A stretch of DNA of 64,000 bases, taken from Siphonodentalium dalli. Its lineage: Eukaryota; Mollusca; Scaphopoda; Gadilida; Siphonodentaliidae. A program made the translations under genes and the position numbers. The notes beneath the pieces were generated by a model. The model was not told where the DNA came from and searched no databases. It was given only the letters and a program-made list of their open reading frames with translations. The stretch lies in contig CP136061.1 in assembly GCA_032622095.1 (NCBI GenBank), forward strand, positions 259,626,077 to 259,690,076, given 5' to 3'. Every line of letters begins with the position of its first letter. The stretch's first letter is position 1. Of the stretch, positions 34,765 through 46,700 are shown one piece after another.

Positions 34765-37700
34765 CTGAAACAAGAAGGAATCATAAATCATAAATTCAAC
34801 CCAGACATTCTGTCCGTCAATGCTTTTACAACAGCCCTCCAATACAGGTACCGATGTGACAAATTCAATGCTCGTTGTAATATGAAGATTGCAGAATTTG
34901 AGAAAAACTGGTTCCTGATAGAAAGCGCTATAAATTAAAAAAAAGCATACATTTCTTGATATACATGTATACTCATCAGACTCGCGCATTTTCCTTTAAG
35001 AATTGTCTTTCCGTTCTACCTCTTACTCTCTTCAATTATAGTAATTATAGTCACCCTACAGTTGAGTGTCGTGCTACTAAACCGACACAAAAAATGAAAA
35101 TAACATGTTTAACGTGACTTAAAACTTCAAACCATTCTCTGTTGTATATCATGATTTCGACAATATAAAAGATTGCCCGATCGCCTGTTTAGAGCCACTG
35201 AATGCCCGTTGATGTAAGTAAGAGTGCAAACGTGAGTGCGTGAAGGAGTGTATGCCTGAATGTATGTACATGTGTATCAGATGAATATTATCTATATTTT
35301 GTATCCATCATGTACAACCATTCATTTTGTATGTAAAATCATCTGACTGTTTCAATAAAAATTCTAAAATAAAAAAAAAGGAATCATGGTCGTTAACCCT
35401 TTATTACCATTAAAGGGGGACCGTGTCACCGTACCCTAAATCCGGTCATTTATGGGACCATCTACTTTTATATTCAACAGAATATATGCAACAAATCAAT
35501 GAATTTGAGCCATGAATGAGTGCAAAATACACTCATCTGATCAATGAAAGATGCAAACAAGATGGTAATTATAATGAAAATTAATAAATTGCTGGAGTAA
35601 TAAATTAATTTTCATCATACATGTAATTACCATGTTCTTTGCATTGTTCATAGAGCACATGAGTGTATTTTGAACTCATCCATGGCTCAAATTCATTCAT
35701 TTGTTGCAAATATTCTGTTGAGTATACATGATGGTCACATAAATAGCCGGATTTAGTGTACATACCCCTTTAACCCATTTGTTACCATTAAAAGGGCCTA
35801 CTGTATATAATATCCCAGCCTCAGGCCAATATAAATAAATTGCTAGATTAACATCCAACTTTTTTCAGAAAAATGGGCAGGAGGGAGAATTTAATTGTTT
35901 ATATTTTATTCTTCCTAACATAAAGGGTCATGTGCAGTTCTAGATAGTAAAGCAGTATCCTACATGTATCTTATATAATACAAGCAGCCATCTTATTCAA
36001 ATTGTTTGGCTTTGGCAATCCACTATGGCAATCGTTTGCTGTGGCCCAGTTTGCTTCAGCAAATTGCTTCGGCATTGCTGATTGCCATAGCCAATTATGA
36101 GGGTTGTACAAGGTAATTTAGATACGGGGCCCTGCAAATCGATTTGATTCGATGCGATTCAGAATCTTTCGTCTGATTTGATTTTATTCGAAATCGGCTG
36201 TCCTGATTCAAATTGCATTGAATCATTGGCACCAGTTGCATTCTCATTAATTCAATGGACGACATTGCTTTTTCGGCAAGATTTATTCTGATACCAATGC
36301 ATATAAATAACATTGTCGTCGACTGAGCTATACTATAGACCACCTTACAACTGATCTAACACAATTTCTTATATATGTGAAAATTGTGAACGCGATTGTT
36401 TTCTGGCTTCAATGTTGCTTCTGATACTGTTTCATTATTGTATAACAGAGACGTCCACAAAGAATGCGCACTTAATTGGTTAGACATGCATTTGATTCAT
36501 TTAAAGATAATATTTACACTGTATACTGACGACCATTTATTGTCATTACGAAGTGAGCAAATTGATATTGGTACGGCCTCTGAGTCATGTATTATCTTCA
36601 TCTTCATTATTATTATGCCTGACGCATTTGATTCAAAGCGATTTGGAATTTACATAAAAGATTTCCAAATAAAAATAAAATTGAGGAAGGGACTAAAAAT
36701 AGGGTCGGGAGGGGATGTAAATAGGGTCGGGAGGGGATGTAAATAGGGTCGGGAGGGGATGTAAATAGGGTCGGGAGGAGATGTAAATAGGGTCGGGAGG
36801 GGATTGAAATAGGGTCGGGAGGGGATGTAAATAGGGTCGGGAGGGGATGTAAATAGGGTCGGGAGGGGATGTAAATAGGGTCGGGAGGGGATGTAAATAG
36901 GGTCGGGAGGGGATGTAAATAGGGTCGGGAGGAGATGTAAATAGGGTCGGGAGGGGATTGAAATAGGGTCGGGATGGGATGTAAATAGGGTCGGGAGGGG
37001 ATGTAAATAGGGTCGGGAGGGGATGTAAATAGGGTCGGGAGGGGATGTAAATAGGGTCGGGAGGGGATGTAAATAGGGTCGGGAGGGGATGTAAATAGGG
37101 TCGGGAGGGGATGTAAATAGGGTCGGGAGGGGATGTAAATAGGGTCGGGAGGGGATGTAAATAGGGTCGGGAGGGGATGTAAATAGGGTCGGGAGGGGAT
37201 GTAAATAGGGTCGGGAGGGGATGTAAATAGGGTCGGGAGGGGATGTAAATAGGGTTGGGAGGGGATGTAAATAGGGTCGGGAGGGGATGTAAATAGGGTC
37301 GGGAGGGGATGTAAATAGGGTCGGGAGGGGATGTAAATAGGGTCAGGAGGGGATGTAAATAGGGTCGGGAGGGAATGTAAATAGGGTCGGGAGGGGATGT
37401 AAATCAAGCAATTATTTTTATATTGGCCTTAATTTAATATATTATATGTACTGGTGATGTTGTACACCATACGGTATGAAGATAGCAGATATAATATATA
37501 GCATGTACATGTATATTAACATGTAACTAGGGCATATATCTCCGAGATTCCCACAAACTCAAAATTCTCAGACATGGAAATATTTATCTCAACTTATAAA
37601 CACAATGATCCAAGTACAAGCAGCCATGGGGAAAAGACATGTTATTCAGTTCACGATTCTATTATGAAGACCATGTACTATATGAACATGAACTCTTTAT

Positions 37701-40700
37701 CTCAAAGTGGTTCATTCCGATTGGTCAGCTACTATTCCCCCTCCTACAGGTACCTGTACATGTGGTATTTTGTATATCATTCCCTAGCAATACATGTATG
37801 TTTTTTCATTGTAAATTACTGAATTGGTTGGCAGAAATTGGAAATTGCATCGCATAAGACGCATATTGCGATGCGAATCCAGTTAAATAGAGCACTACAC
37901 AGGCCTTAAAATCCATCAAAATTTGCGAGAATCAAGTTATAGCATTTCTACAGTGAATCAGCTGTTTTTACGAGAATCATGATTCTGATTCTCATCAGAT
38001 TTGACGCTCTAATCCCGATATCAGGGATTTAACAATGGTTTACTAAAATAAAATATTAATTAATGTATATTATATTCACAGACGCACAGTCCTTCGAATT
38101 TGGAAAACGTAGGTGTGCGATATATCGCTCGGAGCTTTTGGGATTTGCGCGCACCTTTTTTGAGGGAGCACAATTCAAATTAACATCGATGAAATGATTA
38201 CTGAATAAAGACAAACACAAGTATAATGATACACACGTATAATTCCAAGTGTGGCAACAGAAACAGAAATAAAAACATGTTTATATTATACAATAGTCCA
38301 CATGATAATAACATCAACAATCCCGGTGAATCTGATCACGGTAATTAGTCGACTTCCGCCTCTGAGAGCGCATGCTCATCAGACTCGATTAAAGCTTCAA
38401 ACTCGGAAGTGGAATCCGAATCGCTACCGGAATCAGATTGCCAGGGAGCAAACTACTTTTAAAATTTTGATTAGTATATAGCTAGTCAATTATTGTAATT
38501 GAATAGCATCCATTCCGAATTGAATAGCTATTTTTATGGGCCTAATATCTCGGTGAATTAAAAGTAATAATGTCACACCTGTGAATTACATCCCAGTGAG
38601 CACACGCGACAGCTTGTCGGGGACTAATTTCAAGTAATTTGTCACATATTATCTTTAGAATTAGCGCTTTTAAGATTGCACACTTTTGCCCTTTTAGGCA
38701 GTGTCACCGTCACTATCCGCCATGAATGATGATACAGTATAAACCCTAATCTAATATTCTAATGAATCGGCGAATCCCGCATGCCGAAACATCAAACGAG
38801 GCCGCCAATGAATTGACACGCTTTTTGCGGGAACTCGCACGTGCAGCAGTTGTGATGAGGTGTCACCCCAATCATTGAGTGCGAAAGACGCCGCTTTGAT
38901 CTTTGTTACCAGGTTCGTAATCAACGTCATCCCTGCTGAGAAAGATACATGGTGAATAGTCTTGTCGGCGTTTAACCATTGGTGTGTTGTTTGTTAAAAT
39001 CTCGTTCACTGGTTGCAATTTCCGAGGCGCGCATTTGAAATTTTCGGCGTACGCATTTAATAACTCGCTGGTTTTTAGATCCGCGCACGCCAAGGCGCGC
39101 AAGCGCAATTGCGCGCCTCAAAATCGAAGGACTGCAGACGCATCTGCCATAGTATTACATAAATTGAACTTTGTGTACTGATTCAGAGGTTACTTGTAAA
39201 ACTTCAAATGTTATCTATTCATTAATACAATTAATTAATGAAAGTGTCAGAAATTTGGGTCAACCAGGTGTTGATTTACAGGTATTGTTAAATTTGTTGT
39301 GCTATTAAAAGTGATAATGCTGCATAATTTAGCAAATTAAAGCATTAATAAAGTGCATATAATAAAAAGAACACCTACAGTTTTTAGTAATATACCCCGC
39401 TGGACAAAACAAGTGTCCACTTAACCGCGGTGCGGTTTGCGTTGCAACTACACCGCAGCTCCACCGGCTGACTGCAGTTCGGCCGCGGTGTACTTGCCGT
39501 TCGGCCGTGTGTACTTGCCGTTTGGCCGTGGTGTAGTTGCCGATTGCCGTAGCCAATTATAAGGGTTGTATGTCCCACCAGTAAACTGTCATAAAATCAA
39601 GGTGTCATAATCCATCCTGATTAGAAAAGGCTCCCGCTGTTAATTATTAGGCGACACGGAAGTGTGATGTTGCCGACAACAGACTCCATCTAGATTTGGC
39701 AGCACGTGTCTTTTTGAGAAATATGCATTGGAATGCCGTGCACACGTGGCAGCCTCATCATTAGAGAATTGAATCACCATCCTGTCATTAAAGACTGATT
39801 ATAAAATAAGGATTATGGTTTGTTTACCCATGTTGAAATATTTGTTATTGTGATGTTGTTTTCTCTTGTTCAAATATATTTTTTTACATTAATTTAAACT
39901 ATTATTTGGTTTGAATAATATACTGACTACATCCACCCATGTGGACCTCCCTTTGGAATTCACTGCCGTCCATTGAATGTATAAAAATCTGTGCCAGAAT
40001 TGTCTTCAGTATGAACAATAAAGAGCGTTTGTGCGTGATAAGGTATTTTTCGCCCGCGAAGATTTTATGAACCTAAATATTCAAATCCTTTCAATACCGT
40101 AGTTACTTTAAAGACAAAACCGCGGCAGCATGCCAGTTGACCTTTGATAAAACTTGAAAGGGAATATCGAGGAGAAAGTGACATGTCACAATCATGTTAA
40201 CTCAAAACAGTTACGATGTAGCAAACAATGTCGATTGCTAAAGTCCTCGCACCCAATTTCTGAATAATGCTGACGACGTAATTGTAATTCGCGTGCACCT
40301 GGAATTTGAGATATACAGATGTGCGCAAAATTAACGGCGATTATATCAACCTCCCAATCAAAGGTTTCACTCACTTTTTGTGGCAATATACGTAAACAAT
40401 ACTTTATAATGGATATATAACAAAATAAAAATTTAATGATTCATGCATGGTTTATACATCCATTGAATAAAAGCGACCACGTGGTTCATTTGTGTGGATT
40501 TGCAATAGATCGGATATGGGAGATCACGGGATGATTAGAATTGTGCTAAATTAATCGGCTTTCCGGGAAACACGGTACCAGAGCGCATCGCTTCAACGAA
40601 ACGGGAATATCTGAGAATGTACTTCCGTTGCGAAAACAAAAGTATCGTGGTTCTCCGTTTTTTTTATTGGCGCATATACGGCGCCGCTGTGTATTCCAAT

Positions 40701-43700
40701 GTTTATTTATTTATGAAACTCTATTTCTCTTTCACCCTTGAATGCAGGAATTACAGTAAGCATGTTTGTTGAAATACTATACTTGTCAATATATGTCATA
40801 GCTGTCTGGTTTTTAAAATCCAGATTCCTACATAAATTATACGCATGACGTATTGACCGCGTGGTTGTTTGTGCACGCGAGGTTTTCCCCGAATTATCTG
40901 CATTTTCTGATCAGGGCTAGTGGTTTTCATAACTTGTCAACATGACAATTTTTATTTGAATATGATGACTAAAATCTTACCTGTAGGAATGTTGGTAGAG
41001 AATATAATAAATGGTGTCTTTTCAATAGCTTGTTAATGCATAATAAAACGGAAAAATTAAATGAATTGAAAAGCATACCGCCCGCCCCTAATTTTGGGGT
41101 GTCCGTTCGAGGAAACGTGTGCATTATTCCTTTTGACCTTATACACGTGTCCCATCACAATTCTAAATTTTCAACACAAATTGTTTGTGTAATCTTTATT
41201 CAGTCCATCCTCGGGTGGCAAATACCGTGGAATTATAGAGCAAAGCGTAAAATGTCGCGTATTTCCAGTTTCTGGCGCTGGCAGTTAATTTTCACTTGGC
41301 AATGGATTTGCCACATATATGGATTGAGAATATTACACTTTTATTTAATATGCTCATTTGATCATATTGTTTTCAAAAATAATAGCAACTCTAATAAAAA
41401 CATGAGAATAATTTTATTTACTAATTCTCGGTTATGGTGTCAAAACATACAACATTAGAACAAAATATCGTTAAGCTCCTCCCACAGCCAACCAATTAAA
41501 GCAGAGAATAACATCTCACAAACGAATCCTGGATGATTGACAGGTGTATGTCGACGTGATAGCATGCACGGGATTGACGCATGACTTTAAGTTTTTTTTA
41601 TATTTGACAACAAAGTTCCATTAAAATCTTCGTTAGATCGTTGAAACAGTGGAGTTAAATATAAATGTGATTTGCATAATGACCGTAAAGCCGATATTAT
41701 GTACGGATTTAAATTTCCTTTAATTAAAAATGCTAACCTTCGTATATTTCTACTAATAAAAAACATGTTTTAAACTCGAGAAAAAAGACGATATAAACCA
41801 GGAATCTAACCCCGGTGTACATGCCGTTCAGCCGTGGTGTACTTGCCGTTCGGCCGCGGTGTACTTGCCGTTCGACCGCGGTGTACTTGCCGTTCGACCA
41901 CGGTGTACTTGCCGTTCGGCCGCGGTGTACCGTGTACTTGCCGTTCGGCCGCGGTGCTCAACCGCGGTTACACAAAATGACACCGTGGCCAAACGGCAAG
42001 TACACCGCGGTGGCAGTGGACACTTGTTTTGTCCAGCGGGGTACCTGAAAATCTCAATTGTGTCTGGAAAGAAATATATCATTTTCACTTGCGGCTGCCG
42101 CTCGTGAAAATTCTATATTTCTTTCCAGACAGTCATAGGATATTTTTAGTTGTTCAAGAAAAAACTGTACATACATGTACATGTAGGTGTTCTCCATTTA
42201 TCTAGAATACCTTCTTAAATTCTTTTAGTACCAGATCAGCATTATTTTCTGTAAAGTGTCTCAGGAGGAATGTCCTAACAATCATCCAGTTTTCTGACGG
42301 CTCTGTGTTCTCTATAGGTTTAAGCATCAGGAATAACTTCTCCCCGTTCTGTATCGAGTAATATCCTAACGTCTTCTCATCTGAAAGTCAAATAACAATC
42401 ACAGAGGGTGAATTTAGTGATGCTAGCCTGCTGTGTTGAGTAATATCCTAACGTTTTCTCATCTGAAAGTCAAATAACAATCACAAGAGGGTGAATTTAG
42501 TGATGCTAGCCCACTGTGTCGAGTATTATCCTAAAGTTTTCTCATCTGAAAGTCAAACAAGCAGTCGCAGACGACGATATCCCCCGCCGAATTGTGCAGT
42601 TAGGGAAGTGCATTCTCAATGTTTGCGTTCTCAGTATGTGCTAAACAAGAGGTGGGATTTTGTCAAAAAAGCCTGGCTTGCGAACTCATTTTACCGTAGG
42701 TACTAACATTTGTGGAAATCAGCCATGTGACGTCGTCCATTTGCACCAAAAATAATAAACAAAGTCCAATAACTCTGCTGAAAATATCCGGCCGGACCTG
42801 GTTTGCAAACTCATTCTAGATACTGGTCATGTGAACTCATAAACCAAAACTCTTTGAAATCCATTGACATTTGTGGAAATGAGCCCTGTGACGTCGTCCA
42901 TTTGCACACAAAAAAAGTCCAATAAGTCTGCTTAAAATATCCGGCCGGACCTTGTTTGCGAATTCGTTCTAGATACTGGTCAAGTAAACTCATATACCAA
43001 ATATATTTGAAATCCGTTGAGATTTGTGGAAATGAGCCCTGTGACGTCGTCTATTTGCTATTTGGTAAATTCAACAAAAATAATAAACAAAGTCCAATAA
43101 CTCCGGTAAAAATATCCGGCCGGACCTGGCTTGCGAACGCATTCTAGGTAATGGTCAGGTGAACTCATATACCCAAACTCTTTGAAATCCGTTGACATTT
43201 GTTCTAGTTATGACGCTTACAAATTTGGGATGGACGGACGGATGCGTAGTTAAGATGATGATATCAATGGAGTGGTATGGTCGATTTCTTTCAGATTTTC
43301 GGCGATATTACTAGAATGAAACATTCCCTCTGTTTGGCATAACGCCTGAGTACTAACTTATCAGTTTCACGCACCCGAACAAGTCCATAATACATGTATG
43401 TCTTTAAATTGCAAGATAAAATAAAACATTGTATGCTGCTTATAAATTTTGGTCACTATAATTGTTTTTATTTTATTCAAAATGACTGCTTAAGAATTAG
43501 ATAAGGGGTATTAAACACACCTTAGTTCTTACACAATGTAGGGCTAAACAAAGAATATGAAATGACACCATTAATTTGGAGGACATTTCCCCCTGAACTA
43601 TTATTCCCCCCTCCTACATGTATAGTAATATTACCCTATTATTTAATTTGGAGGACATTTCCCCCTGAACTATTATCCCCCCTCCTACATGTATTATTCC

Positions 43701-46700
43701 CCCCTCCTACATGTATTATTCCCCCCTCCTACATGTATTATTCCCCCCTGGCCCCTCCTACATGTACCCCGCTGGACAAAACAAGTGTCCATTGGCACCG
43801 CGGTGTATTTGCCGTTCGGCCGCGGTGTCAGAGTTTGTAACTGCAGTTGAGCACCGCGGCCGAACGGCAAGTACACCGTGGCCCAACAGCAACTACACTG
43901 CGGCCGAAAGGCAACTACACCACAGCCGAACGGCATGTACACCGTGGTTAGATTTCTGGTTTGTATCGTCTTTTTTCAGTTTAATGAACGTACACCGTGG
44001 CAACTACACCATGGCCGAACGGCAAGTACACCGCGGCCCAACTGTAGTTAGCCGGTGGAGCCGCGGTGTAGTTGCATTTCAGCCGCGGTGGCAACGCTAA
44101 CTGCACCGCGGTTAGGTGGACACTTGTTTTGTCAAGCAGGGTACATGTACCGGTATTGGATCCCAAGAGTATGGAAGTTAATGATCGATTGGAATTAATT
44201 AAAAGGACATGGTTCGTCCGTTTATGTTTACATCATTTGGTGAGAGGTATCTCAAAACATACACATGCAGAAGATATCAGAAAAAAAATTGTTGATATAG
44301 CGCTGAAAAGAAGTACATGTATTTTGTTTCTGATATTTTTCAATAAATTTGAGATTGTTTTGTTTAATTAATACTGGTTCATTTTTTGGCAGCGGTCACG
44401 TAAAAATTGCAACAGCAAAATCATGGGAAGAAAATTTAGAACAGTCGTGGATCTCAAAGATACATCTCAAATATCAACGCGTGCTTCTGGGACATATAGT
44501 GCTTGCAGAAAGGTAGTTCAAGTATTACATGTATTTGACCTATTTCGATACCAGGACAAATTTAAATGTGAATATTATTAGGTTTATGTTGGAGAGCAAA
44601 TCACCATGTGGATTTAAAGTGATGTGAAACACTCGGGGAGGTTGATCAAATAGAAATTAAATTGGAGAATAAAATTGCCCAACATAGTTATTTTTACACA
44701 TTTATGTCCAAATTGACAACACACTGTTATTCTTATATAATAATTAAATACAGACTATTGATGACAAAATCGTTTTGTTTGTTTATCACCGATATTTGCA
44801 TCCTGAATCGAGAAGTCAATATTTACAATTGAACATACCTATACTAGTAGTTCAGACAATATTTTCTGTTGAATGCTACATATTCCTCAGTTGGCATACA
44901 TACATACACCTGAATACTAACTTATTAGTTTCACGCACCCGAACGTCCATAATATGTCTTTACTAACACTAGGACATGCATATTGACCTGCGAATCTTTA
45001 TTCACAGAAAACATTTTTATCCATTGAAAATGATACAAACCTGCGAGTGTTTTCCCTTTGAATACGAGCTTCTGTTGACATACAGGAATACTCATAACAT
45101 TATCAACTTGTTGCTTTAGCTCCAACACAGTTGAGTTCTGTGCAACCTACAAAGAAAAGAAGATACAAATAACAGGCAGTGAACAACTGATGACATTTCG
45201 ATTTAAAGACGTATTATGGACTTGTTCGGATGCGTAAAATTGATAAGTTAGTACTCAGGAGTTATGCTAACCAGGGGAATGTAGCATTCTACTAACATCG
45301 CCGAAAATTTCAACTAAATTGACCATAACACACCATAGAACTATCCATATAAAGTACATGATCTCAACTAGTAAAAGGCTTCAATCACAATTTAATTGAG
45401 TTCAATACTGCTTCAAGAATCTCCACATTATGTTCAATTCAGTTCAATATTCAAGGACTCGTTGTTCAATTCAAGAACATGTACTATTCAAGGTTCAAAT
45501 CAGATTCGAGGAGTTTTCATTCCAAGGTCCAAAATTCAAGAACTATTCATTTATGTGTGAACCCTGGTATCACTATATTATAAGACTCTAAGAGCAAAGT
45601 GAAAGTAGTAAAGGGATTTTAAAAATACTTTGACAAACATAACTCAAATAAACCCATTCAACACAAATACATGTAACTGGACACAAAAAACTGGACATAG
45701 GACGAGCTGATAGGACGCCTGTATTCTATCAATAACTCACTCATCAACAACTCTGTAGCAATCAAATCATTCTGGTCGCCAAATTATCAGAGTTTAAACC
45801 ATTTATCACACATATTTCCAAGTGACTTGTCGCCATCTATAATTCTAAAATAATGTCAGAATACATACACTTTCAGAACACTGATAATTTCCTTCGCACG
45901 ATGCCGAAATACTATACCAAAGTCGTGAGGGTGACCCAAAAACCCCTGCTGCCCCTTCTATTGGACTAAGGAACCCTCAGACTATTGAACCCCCTGACTA
46001 TCGAACCCTCAGACTATTGAACCCTCGGTCTGTGCTGCTTTATGTTTATAATAACCCTGGGACTCTTCAAACCTCAGACTTTTCAACCCTCTATCAGACT
46101 ATCAACAGGTCGGGCAGACATCCAAAAGGACCTACTGCGGTATATACATTTATAATATGACTATCGTTTTTCATTCCCCAATACCACTATAGTAAAGTGA
46201 TCATTTCCCGACCATCGGATCAGCAACAGTTTGATCCGATGTCATACCACCCTTCTCTATCTCGCATACTGCGCATGACCGGAAAAAGCAGGACATGTTC
46301 TTTCTTTATTTTTGATACTAGCGAGCGTGTGCAATTGGTTTCATTTCATAATTAATGAGAGAAATTGTGCTTTTTAAAAAGCATGTCATATAATAAACCT
46401 GTTATCGCTGCAGTGAATTGATCTGGGGCGAAGTATCACGTCGAGTTGAAGAGGTCAGATCGCTGGATCAAACTCGACGCCTGCGGCGGCTCGTTTGATC
46501 CAGCGATCTGACCTCTTCGACTCGACGTGATACTTCGCCCCAGATCAATTCACTGCAGCGATAACATGTATGTAGCTCATTTTTAATGTGATTTACACGC
46601 CTCATTCGATTTGGATGCAAGCACGAAAAGCGTGATAGCAATTGACTTTTGCTAGTTAGGTACCACTATCATTTCTACAAAGAAACAATAAATTCAACGA

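Larger units (their letters stand above)
38087..39134. mobile_element. hAT element, 1048 bp, with perfect 8-bp target duplication
   Basis: The ends are CAGTCCTTCGAATTTGG and CAAAATCGAAGGACTG. CAGACGCA flanks it on both sides (38079-38086 and 39135-39142). The interior is richer in CpG and GCGC than the host intron, notably 39020-39120, with a GCGC-rich run just inside the right end. Two minus-strand frames inside look more protein-like than average but no hAT dimerisation motif is recognisable. Probably a deletion derivative. Confidence 0.9.

Noticed and set aside
36613-37407. 264-codon minus-strand frame with a repeated YIPSRPYLHPLPTLF pattern
   Set aside because: It is the translation of a 22-bp minisatellite inside a UBL4A intron; the periodicity is purely nucleotide-level.
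41030-41458. 142-codon plus-strand open frame in UBL4A intron 3
   Set aside because: No domain, no homology I recognise, and it lies antisense within a confirmed intron.
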